Shown piece after piece: positions 1 to 5,894 of a stretch of 10,608 nucleotides of DNA. Both the position numbers and the translations under genes were made by a program. This DNA comes from Anammoximicrobium sp032229885 (lineage in GTDB: Bacteria; Planctomycetota; Planctomycetia; Pirellulales; Pirellulaceae). The stretch spans positions 1 through 10,608 of the forward strand of contig JAVYAJ010000104.1 in assembly GCA_032229885.1 (NCBI GenBank), written 5' to 3'. How positions within the stretch are numbered: position 1 is the first letter of the stretch; each line of letters begins with the position of its first letter. Under the pieces are notes generated by a model. It did not search any database, was not told where the DNA came from, and saw only the letters and a list, made by a program, of their open reading frames with translations.

Positions 1-1
1 G

Positions 2-55
2 CTACTGCAAGCACAAGATGTAACCCTTCAACAACTTAACGCTGTCGTTGCCTGA
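2..55 (+). CDS. possible C-terminal end of an upstream gene (partial)
   Basis: The window opens inside an open plus-strand frame. It reads LLQAQDVTLQQLNAVVA and stops with TGA at 53-55. The residues have the balanced, helix-forming make-up of real protein, whereas another frame stops after about a dozen odd residues. Seventeen codons are too few to name a family. The stop codon overlaps the left arm of a weak AT-rich inverted repeat (TGAAAA 53-58 / TTTTCA 70-75). That repeat lacks a following T-run, so it is at best a poor terminator. The call rests only on composition and could be chance. Confidence 0.3.
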   Translation, partial: LLQAQDVTLQQLNAVVA

Positions 56-664
56 AAACATTGTCAAAATTTTCACGATGTTTGAGGTTAGTAGTATGGG
101 GCAAGCGTCCATTCGCTTTAGTATAACGCGTGGGCAATTATCGGACAGTCCCCGCCACGACTTTAGCAATCATTCGAACAGCCGGCATGGGCACTGCGAA
201 AACGGGCAGGGCTGAAGGGCTGAGCCACGTGGGGCGGTCGTTCGATCGGTGGGTAGCCTGCTGAAAATATCGGGATCTGGCGCCAGAAATCAGAATTGAT
301 GGGACAGGGAACGTGAAATCGTCCGAGAAATCTGTCCAAGAATTTGGCTCGACCCACAACATATTGTTGAGGCGCGATCGCTAGCAACGCACCCTGTTGT
401 GGTATTTTTGAATACTTAGACAGGCGCCTAGGGCGTTGCCCAATCATGGTCTTCGGGTTGCCGTACTCCCCAGAGCACGGAATTTCCGCGGCCTGACAAC
501 CGCGGCTACGCCAAATATGTAGCATTGACGCCGTACTGGCGCCGGATGCCGTGACGGTGCATTTTGGCCGTAGGCCGCATCCCACGGATGATCGATACTC
601 TCGACGCAATCCTCACGGCAGGAACTTCTGGATAATCCGCATAGCCCGATCGGAAAAGCGACCG
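56..664. other. about 600-base gap without a convincing gene
   Basis: Open frames here (for example 138-362 and 163-609 on the minus strand) give Arg/Pro/Ser-rich products with no recognisable domain, and I judge them spurious. Three small structures are visible. Two CCGCGG palindromes (486-491 and 500-505) can pair across an 8-base loop. CCTAGGGCGTTGCCC at 427-441 differs by one base from the hairpin repeat at the right edge of the window. GATAAT at 631-636 is a five-of-six match to a -10 box and lies 28 bases before the start codon at 665, but it has no good -35 box. The gap probably holds the promoter of the downstream pair. Confidence 0.5.
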
Positions 665-1405
665 ATGGCAGTACAGGAAATCCCATGTTTGCCTAATTTG
701 CGGAGCCGATTTGTGGCGTCTACAAAAGTCCTGCCCATTCTGCTGTCTCTGGCATTGCCGAGTTGGCTTTCGGTCAACGCTCAGGAGAGCGTCAGCTATC
801 AGACTGCCATTCCAGCGGCCAAGCACACGTACCATAGCGGTGGCGATGGGTGGCATCGGTTCTGGAGTCAGGTCGAGCTGCATCGTCGTCGTGTCAACGC
901 GTGGCCTCAACCTTTCGCGACGCACGATCGCGAATTGGTACGGGGGCCATTCCGCCAGATGGCTGACAACGGCTGGAAGAGCCAGAACACGTTCACCGAC
1001 TATTTGTTCGACCCGCAGTCGCACGAATTGACGCTGGCGGGCCACGCGAAACTGCGTCACCTACTGACCCAGCTTCCGCCGCATCGCCGACAGGTCTACG
1101 TCGTCGAGGGCCTGTCACCGGAAGAGACGGCGGCCCGGGTGGCATCCGTCTATCAGGCGATTGCGCAGATTGCACCTGAGGCTGGCCCGTGCGCCGTGAT
1201 GACGACCAAGATCGCGCCGCGAGGCAGCGAAGGCTGGTACACCAACGAAATCGAAGAGGCATACCGCGACAGTGTGGCCGCGCCCCTGCAACGGTACATC
1301 AGCTCGAGCGGAATGGGCGCAGCTTCGAGCGCGTCTTCCGCCGGTGCTTCGAACAACCAGTCTGGTGGCAGCAATGGTGCGAACTCCGGAAACAACGGGA
1401 ACTAG
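665..1405 (+). CDS. exported planctomycete-type protein of unknown function
   Basis: The protein has 246 residues. Residues 20-40 form a hydrophobic signal-like stretch (VLPILLSLALPSWLSVNA) after a basic region, with likely cleavage near VNA-Q40, so export is expected. The body carries WHRFW (63-67), RVNAWPQPF (76-84), DRELVRGPF (88-96), NGWKSQNTF (102-110), LTLAGHAKL (122-130) and PPHRRQVYV (138-146). From memory this order matches a widespread planctomycete hypothetical family, usually with WHRNN-WPEPF-like wording. The LTxAGxxKL and RRxVYV part loosely resembles OmpA-like domains. Residues 213-246 are a Ser/Gly/Asn-rich, probably disordered tail. I chose the ATG at 665. A GTG at 713 is a real alternative because CGGAG (701-705) sits 7 bases before it and it gives a compact signal peptide. 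The frame is open upstream to 551, but that extension looks non-coding. The gene probably forms an operon with the TPR lipoprotein 163 bases downstream. Function is unknown. Confidence 0.82.
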   Translation: MAVQEIPCLPNLRSRFVASTKVLPILLSLALPSWLSVNAQESVSYQTAIPAAKHTYHSGGDGWHRFWSQVELHRRRVNAWPQPFATHDRELVRGPFRQMADNGWKSQNTFTDYLFDPQSHELTLAGHAKLRHLLTQLPPHRRQVYVVEGLSPEETAARVASVYQAIAQIAPEAGPCAVMTTKIAPRGSEGWYTNEIEEAYRDSVAAPLQRYISSSGMGAASSASSAGASNNQSGGSNGANSGNNGN

Positions 1406-1568
1406 CATGAGCTCAAGCACTCATTGGCCGATTGGAGCACAACGTGCTGTCGCCGACTTCGAGACGGTCTGCGGGGCTGGCTCCCACCGGCTCGCGTCAT
1501 CGACGGGCAATCGTTCGAACTTGCCAGATGAACATTTCTCGGTCAGAGGCGGTACACGGAGGTGCGGC

Positions 1569-2645
1569 ATGAAGATCTGGATGCGAGTTGCCGGAGCGAT
1601 CCTTGTCGCCGTGGCTTTGCCGTCGCTCGGCTGTACGTCGCCGTCGCCTTGGTCCGGCAGTTGGGGACAGACGAGCAGCCTGTCGACCCTGTTCGGCAAG
1701 AAATCGACGCCCTCCGGCGCCGTGACGCAGGCTGGCGTCCCCTCGACGAATCCGGTGAAATCCGCCACCGACTCGGTCAACAAAGCGTTCAAAGCGGCCG
1801 GCGAAAGCGTTGCAGCCACGCTGGAGCCCAAACCCAAAGTCATTCCCGCCAGCGATCCGTCGAAGCTTTCCAGCCGACCAGACCGTCTGTCGCCGGCGGT
1901 ATATGTTCAGGCTGCACACCTGTCGGAGAGCCAAGGGGCGCTGCCCCAAGTCCGGCAACAGTACGAACGCGCGCTGGAACTCGATCCGAACAACATCGCG
2001 ACGTTGGTTGCCCTGGCCCGTTTCTGCGATCGACAGAACCAGGCGGACGAGGCGTTGCGCCGCTACGAACAGGCGCTCAAGATCGCGCCGACCAACACCC
2101 TCGTGCTGAACGACCTCGGCCTGTTCCACGCTCGCCACGGCAATTTGGACGCCGCGTTGATGATGTTGAACCAGGCGGTGCGAACGGATCCTAATAACGT
2201 TCGCTATCGAAACAATCTGGCGGCTACCTTGATCCAAGCAAACCGAGTGGCTGAGGCGATCGAGGTGCTGCGCGGCGTTCACTCCGAAGCTGTGGCTTTG
2301 TACAACGCCGCCTGCCTGCTGACGATGGTAAACCGGCCGCAACCGGCGACCGGACTGCTCGAGCAGGCACTGCGCGTCGATCCCGCGCTGACGGCGGCTC
2401 GCGAGATGTTGTCCAGGCTGCGCCGTCAAGGCCCGTTCGTCCAAGCGGCACAGCCGTCGGGCCGCATGGAGCAGACGCCGCCGACACAGACGCCGCCCAT
2501 CACGTCCGATCCGGCGATCTACGAGACCGCCTCGCGCCCCACCGCGACCGTTTGGGAATCCACATCGATCTATTCACGGCCGTACCGACTGGACAAGTTG
2601 GACGAGGCGCGCGATTTGCCCCACAAGCTTCCACCGCCCGAGTGA
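1569..2645 (+). CDS. tetratricopeptide-repeat lipoprotein
   Basis: The protein has 358 residues. It begins MKIWMRVAGAILVAVALPSLGC, a lipoprotein-type signal with the lipidated Cys at 22. The -3 position is Ser rather than Leu, which is slightly atypical. Residues 23-105 are Ser/Pro/Thr/Lys-rich and look like a flexible linker. Residues about 109-280 hold roughly five TPR units, with clear YERALELDPNN (132-142), YEQALKIAPTN (166-176) and LNQAVRTDPNN (200-210) signatures. The tail (290-358) is Pro/Thr-rich. TPR arrays bind other proteins, so an envelope scaffold or assembly role is likely, and the layout recalls TadD-like pilus lipoproteins. That assignment is unproven because no other tad genes are in view. 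The start at 1569 is supported by GGAGG at 1558-1562 with 6-base spacing and by the signal peptide beginning there. The frame is open back to 1272 and overlaps the upstream gene, but that part does not look like protein. Confidence 0.88.
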   Translation: MKIWMRVAGAILVAVALPSLGCTSPSPWSGSWGQTSSLSTLFGKKSTPSGAVTQAGVPSTNPVKSATDSVNKAFKAAGESVAATLEPKPKVIPASDPSKLSSRPDRLSPAVYVQAAHLSESQGALPQVRQQYERALELDPNNIATLVALARFCDRQNQADEALRRYEQALKIAPTNTLVLNDLGLFHARHGNLDAALMMLNQAVRTDPNNVRYRNNLAATLIQANRVAEAIEVLRGVHSEAVALYNAACLLTMVNRPQPATGLLEQALRVDPALTAAREMLSRLRRQGPFVQAAQPSGRMEQTPPTQTPPITSDPAIYETASRPTATVWESTSIYSRPYRLDKLDEARDLPHKLPPPE

Positions 2646-2651
2646 TCGCCA

Positions 2652-2716
2652 TCGCCAGCTTACGTTGCCAGTTTACGTCGCCAGTTTGTGTCGCCAGTTT
2701 GCCGTGCTAGTTTACG
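2652..2716 (+). repeat. five-copy 13-bp tandem repeat after the TPR gene
   Basis: Five consecutive 13-base units run 2652-2664, 2665-2677, 2678-2690, 2691-2703 and 2704-2716, with consensus TCGCCAGTTTACG. The CAGTTT core is exact in units 2-4, reads CAGCTT in unit 1 and TAGTTT in unit 5. The array starts 6 bases after the stop codon of the TPR lipoprotein, in the region between convergent genes. The unit length is not a multiple of three that would suggest coding, and no hairpin or T-run marks it as a terminator. Confidence 0.85.
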
Positions 2717-2895
2717 GCGCCGATCCACAAGCAGATGCGAGCGTGTGGCGGGCGTGGGAGACACTCGACTCGCCGCGCGCGAACCGACCCGCCGCGCGAT
2801 GTACGTCGTGCGCCAACCGTGCAAAGGTCGTCAAAGTTGGCGCTGCGGTGTGTTCCCGACAGGATTGTCTGGATCGTCTCTCGATCAACCATCGA

Positions 2896-3636
2896 TCAGT
2901 ACCCGCCGAAATCCTCGAGGCGGATGTCGTCGTCATCCACGCCCGCCCGATTGAGCATATCGCGCGCGCCGTTGACCATTCCCGGCGGGCCGACCACATA
3001 GTACACGGGCGATGCCGCATCGCCGACGTGTTTGGCTAGCATGGCGGACGTGATGTGGCCACGCTCGCCCTGCCACGTCGACGTGAGTTCGGGGGCGGCG
3101 GTCATCGTGGGGATCAGTTTGTAATTCGGGTTCTCGTCTTGCAGCGCGGTCAACTCGTCCAGGAACGCCGCGTCTTCGGGACGGCGATTCGCATAAAACA
3201 CGAACAACCGATGCGCCAGGCGTTCGTGGGCGGCTCGCAATAGGATGCTGCGAACCGGCGTGACGCCGATGCCGCCCACGAGGAAGATCGCCGCCCGCCC
3301 GGCGTTGTTGTGCAGCGTCAGACCCCCGCTCGGCCCCTCGACCACGACTTCGGCGCCCAGGGGCATCTGCTGCAACTCGCGTTTGAAAGCCGTATCGCGC
3401 AGACGCGTGGCCACCATCACAAAGTCTTCGTGCGGTGCGTTGGCCAGCGAAAAAACTCGCGCATTGCCCTCGGCGTCCGTTTCGCGCGGGTTCAGCAACG
3501 TGACCTCGATGTATTGACCCGGTCGGAAAACGAAGCTTGACGGCTTTTCGAATTGAAATGCCATCGTTCGGTCTGCGACGGCAAACCGTTTGACCAACTT
3601 CACTTGATGCTTGTTGGCTGCCAATTGCGTACTCAT
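2896..3636 (-). CDS. FAD-dependent ferredoxin-NAD(P)H reductase-like oxidoreductase
   Basis: A complete 246-residue protein of the ferredoxin-NADP reductase superfamily, predicted cytoplasmic, that moves electrons between NAD(P)H and a partner through FAD. The FAD-binding barrel shows FRPGQY (37-42), RVFS (60-63, the RxYS-type flavin motif with Phe for Tyr) and GPSGG (101-105). The nucleotide-binding half shows FLVGGIGVTP (118-127), FVFYANRRPEDAAF (145-158) and VVGPPGMV (214-221). The chain ends EDFGGY. There is no 2Fe-2S cysteine cluster and no fused ferredoxin or oxygenase domain, so a separate electron acceptor is required. None is encoded in the window. The start at 3636 has a weak GGAAAG a few bases upstream. 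The gene is convergent with the TPR gene and separated from the transaldolase by 404 bases, so it is probably transcribed alone. The family is certain, but its partner and nucleotide preference cannot be read from the sequence. Confidence 0.92.
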   Translation of the reverse strand: MSTQLAANKHQVKLVKRFAVADRTMAFQFEKPSSFVFRPGQYIEVTLLNPRETDAEGNARVFSLANAPHEDFVMVATRLRDTAFKRELQQMPLGAEVVVEGPSGGLTLHNNAGRAAIFLVGGIGVTPVRSILLRAAHERLAHRLFVFYANRRPEDAAFLDELTALQDENPNYKLIPTMTAAPELTSTWQGERGHITSAMLAKHVGDAASPVYYVVGPPGMVNGARDMLNRAGVDDDDIRLEDFGGY

Positions 3637-4040
3637 TGTCTTTCCACTTTCTAGCCTGGGATGTGGCGAACTCTATTTCCATCACGCCATCCACGGGCGG
3701 ATCTCGATCCCAGGAGGACGGCCGACTGTTCGATCCGATCGGGCGGATCGCGTCGCGGGCGGCGTTCGAGATCTGGCGCGGCAGATCGCGCGCAGATGAG
3801 AATGGCCGGTCCGGCGCCAAGTTCCGCGCCGCACAGGCGAATCGGAGCCCATCGGGCGCCGGCGCCATTCCGAACCGCGCGAGGTCTACCTCTACTCTGG
3901 CGCCCCATCGGAGGCTTGACCGCGTCACGCCGCGGCTGAATCCATGCTGTCTTGCTCCTTACGGCAGAAGACCATTTAGCGCAGTCAATCGCGTCGCTCC
4001 GCCGCGCTCGCCCGGACGCGTCCCGCTGGGCATGGGGCCC
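3637..4040. other. 404-base gap between transaldolase and oxidoreductase
   Basis: No convincing gene is present. Long open frames cross it on both strands (3636-4088 plus; the upstream part of 2933-3928 minus), but their products are Arg/Pro/Ala-rich and resemble nothing. The clearest structure is a perfect hairpin at 3731-3750, with CGATCCG pairing to CGGATCG across a 6-base loop, about 95 bases before the oxidoreductase start. It has no T-run. No intrinsic terminator is visible after the transaldolase stop. The promoter of the oxidoreductase should lie here, but I cannot pick one with confidence. Confidence 0.5.
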
Positions 4041-5123
4041 CTAGCCGGCTTGCAGCGCCGCGGCTTTGGATGCAATGACCGTCAGTAAATTGTGCCATGA
4101 TTTCACAAACGCCCGTGCGCCTGCGTCTTGCAACTGGGCCGCAACGCCGTCCACGTCGATGCCAGCCCGCGCGAATTGCGCCAGAACCTCCTCGCAATCG
4201 CCTCCGTCGTGGGGCATCATCGCTTCAATGCGACCATGGTCCGCAATCGCCTTGATCGTGCCCTCTGGAAGCGTGTCGATCGTGAAGGGGGCCGCGAGAG
4301 CTTCGGCATACAGCGTGTCAGAAGCGTGGGGATCTTTGACTCCGGTGCTGGCCCACAACAAGCGTTGAGGCTGGGCGCCCGCATTGAACGCTCGCTGCGC
4401 CCGCGGGTCCAGCAACGTCGCGAGATAAGCCCGGTACGTTCGCCGGGCAATGGCGATTCCCAAACGGTTCCGCAGCTCTGCCGGAACCTGGTCCGCCACG
4501 GCTACGTCCCAGCGGCTGATGAACACGGACGCCACCGAGCTGACGCGCGGATTAAGCCCGGCGGCGATCCGCCGCTCGACGCCGCGCAGGTACGCGTCGG
4601 CTGCCGCCAGATACTGCTCGCGCGAAAACAGGAGCGTCACGTTGATCGGCACTCCTGCGAAAACCGCCTCTTCGATGGCCGGCAACCCTTCGCTCGTCCC
4701 GGGGATCTTGATGAACAAATTGGGCCGCTCGGCGCGGGCGAACAGCGCTCGAGCGGCGGCGATCGTGCTCGCCGTGTCGTGCGCCAACAGCGGCGAGACC
4801 TCGAGCGACACCCAACCATCTACCCCGTTCGTGTGATCGTGAATCGACCGAAAAAGGTCGGCGGCCCGCGTTAGATCGTCGAGCGCCAGATCGAAGAACA
4901 GCTCTTCGCTCGTTCGACCCGCGGCCTGTCCTCTGAGGATCGCGTCGTCGTAGGCTCGACTGTTGGCGATGGCGCGATCAAAAATCGTCGGATTCGAGGT
5001 CAGGCCCGTCACGGAGAACTCGTCCCGATACCGCTTCAGTGCGCCCTGATCCAACAGATCGCGCGTGATATTGTCCAGCCAAAGGCTCTGACCGAGTTCG
5101 TGTAGACGTTCTGTGGCTTTCAT
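4041..5123 (-). CDS. tal: transaldolase
   Basis: A 360-residue cytoplasmic enzyme of the non-oxidative pentose phosphate pathway. It transfers a dihydroxyacetone unit between sedoheptulose 7-phosphate and glyceraldehyde 3-phosphate. Visible motifs are SLWLDNITRDLL (13-24), VTGLTSNPTIF (38-48), WVSLEVSP (104-111), NLFIKIPGT (135-143, with the Schiff-base lysine K139), INVTLLFS (160-167) and LLWASTGVKDP (255-265). Length and motif wording fit the longer mycobacterial/cyanobacterial-type transaldolase rather than the roughly 220-residue type. I start at the ATG at 5123 because homology begins there (MKATERLHELGQSLWLDN). The frame is open back to 5498, but that part crosses an intrinsic terminator and is not protein-like. 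There is no Shine-Dalgarno site. Possible -10 boxes upstream are TAGAAT (complement of 5173-5178) and TAAAAT (complement of 5218-5223), both without a good -35. The gene appears to stand alone, with no other pentose phosphate gene nearby. Confidence 0.95.
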   Translation of the reverse strand: MKATERLHELGQSLWLDNITRDLLDQGALKRYRDEFSVTGLTSNPTIFDRAIANSRAYDDAILRGQAAGRTSEELFFDLALDDLTRAADLFRSIHDHTNGVDGWVSLEVSPLLAHDTASTIAAARALFARAERPNLFIKIPGTSEGLPAIEEAVFAGVPINVTLLFSREQYLAAADAYLRGVERRIAAGLNPRVSSVASVFISRWDVAVADQVPAELRNRLGIAIARRTYRAYLATLLDPRAQRAFNAGAQPQRLLWASTGVKDPHASDTLYAEALAAPFTIDTLPEGTIKAIADHGRIEAMMPHDGGDCEEVLAQFARAGIDVDGVAAQLQDAGARAFVKSWHNLLTVIASKAAALQAG

Positions 5124-5384
5124 ACCGATGCTGTCTTGTGTCGTGTGTGCGGCCCAGCGAATGCGCTGCTGTATTCTAGTGGCCCTGTGCCCGAAGAATA
5201 GATTGTCCAGCGGCAGAATTTTAGAGCCACACGTCTGGGCGGACGTGCCAAGAAAGACGCAGCCCGGGTGCGGTCGAGCGTCTCGTTCTACCGGCGGGAC
5301 ATCACCCCGCTCGTCCCGACCGACATGCGGACCTGCCCACGGATGGATTGGCGCCCGACCAGCGCGATCCGCCGCCGGAGCCAG

Positions 5385-5424
5385 AAAAAAAGTGGCCCGC
5401 GAGAGTTGGGGGCTCTCGGGGCCA
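5385..5424 (-). terminator. intrinsic (Rho-independent) terminator
   Basis: Read on the minus strand, TGGCCCCGAGAG (5424-5413) pairs with CTCTCG and GGGCCA (5405-5393). The only irregularity is a single unpaired C in the 3' arm (opposite strand G at 5399), and the loop is 7 bases. After one unpaired base a run of seven T follows (complement of A 5385-5391). The stem, about 12 bp and very GC-rich, plus T7 is the classic form. It would end the candidate small RNA, or transcription reading through from the glycosyltransferase operon, before the transaldolase. Confidence 0.8.
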
Positions 5425-5527
5425 TTCTCAAGACGCGACAAGACCTTTAGTGGCGCGCCCGCGGAGCCAATCCGACGTGCTGCCCTCCGGGGGCTCATGC
5501 TCCGGCAGAGGCGTCGCCGACAAGCAA
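5385..5527 (-). ncRNA. candidate small RNA or attenuated leader
   Basis: A promoter-like pair (TTGACG, 16-base spacer, TATGAT) predicts transcription starting near 5527 on the minus strand. An intrinsic terminator ends it near 5385, giving a transcript of about 143 nt. No ORF fits inside this unit. The only frame crossing it from an internal start (ATG at 5498) is the non-homologous extension of the transaldolase frame. The transcript would contain a GCCC-GGGC mini-hairpin before the terminator stem. It matches no RNA family I can recognise: I looked for SRP, RNase P and tmRNA signatures and saw none. The alternative is a long transaldolase leader, starting at this promoter, with conditional termination about 260 bases before the start codon. 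This is an inference from two adjacent signals. Confidence 0.4.
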
Positions 5528-5533
5528 GGTTGG

Positions 5534-5561
5534 ATCATAGCGATTTGCGAGTTTCCGTCAA
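5534..5561 (-). promoter_or_regulatory. sigma70-like promoter, minus strand
   Basis: On the minus strand TTGACG (complement of 5556-5561) is followed after 16 bases by TATGAT (complement of 5534-5539). Each box matches the bacterial consensus at five of six positions and the spacing is near optimal. The sequence just upstream is fairly AT-rich. It points at the terminator 110 bases downstream and, beyond it, at the transaldolase. Confidence 0.5.
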
Positions 5562-5894
5562 GCGAAATTCTATCACGCGTTGTGTTCGATCGGGCCCGAG
5601 TGGATATCGCGTGTAGATCGGTTCCTTTGTACACGTCCCGCACGCGGTTCGACGAGCGAGAACAAAGGCCTGTGGCTGGTTCGGCGCTCGATTTTCAGGA
5701 TTGGCGCCAGGCACGGACGGCGGAACGCCGGCGCGTCCAGGTAGCTGTCCCGACTTCGCTTTTGTCATCGTTCCCGTAAGTCTACGAGCGACGATGGGGA
5801 ACACCATCGCACGCGCGCGGTAAGCCAACTGGCAGTTTCCGACGCTCGCCAACGCGCGGCCTCGATGAAACGGACCGCGCCACGCCGACGCGCA

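Larger units (their letters stand above)
5124..5894. other. long gene-poor gap upstream of the transaldolase
   Basis: Several open frames cross this 771-base gap, but none gives a protein I recognise. The minus-strand signals inside it are a sigma70-like promoter (5534-5561) and an intrinsic terminator (5385-5424), described separately. The stretch 5425-5527 between them is the candidate small RNA body. From 5124 to 5384 lies the probable transaldolase leader and promoter. From 5562 to 5894 I see nothing supported beyond short GC-rich open frames. Confidence 0.5.

Noticed and set aside
1272..1568. N-terminal extension of the TPR lipoprotein frame
   Set aside because: It overlaps the upstream gene and is not protein-like. 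GGAGG and a lipoprotein signal fix the start at 1569.
1497..2444. 315-residue minus-strand ORF opposite the TPR gene
   Set aside because: It is Arg/Gln-rich with no domain, and the plus strand has clear TPR repeats and a signal peptide. It is an antisense shadow in GC-rich DNA.
2933..3928. 331-residue minus-strand ORF overlapping the oxidoreductase
   Set aside because: It is an out-of-frame shadow of the oxidoreductase plus Arg-rich non-coding sequence.
5124..5498. N-terminal 125-residue extension of the transaldolase frame
   Set aside because: The homology starts at the ATG at 5123. The extension is Arg/Pro-rich and crosses a strong intrinsic terminator.
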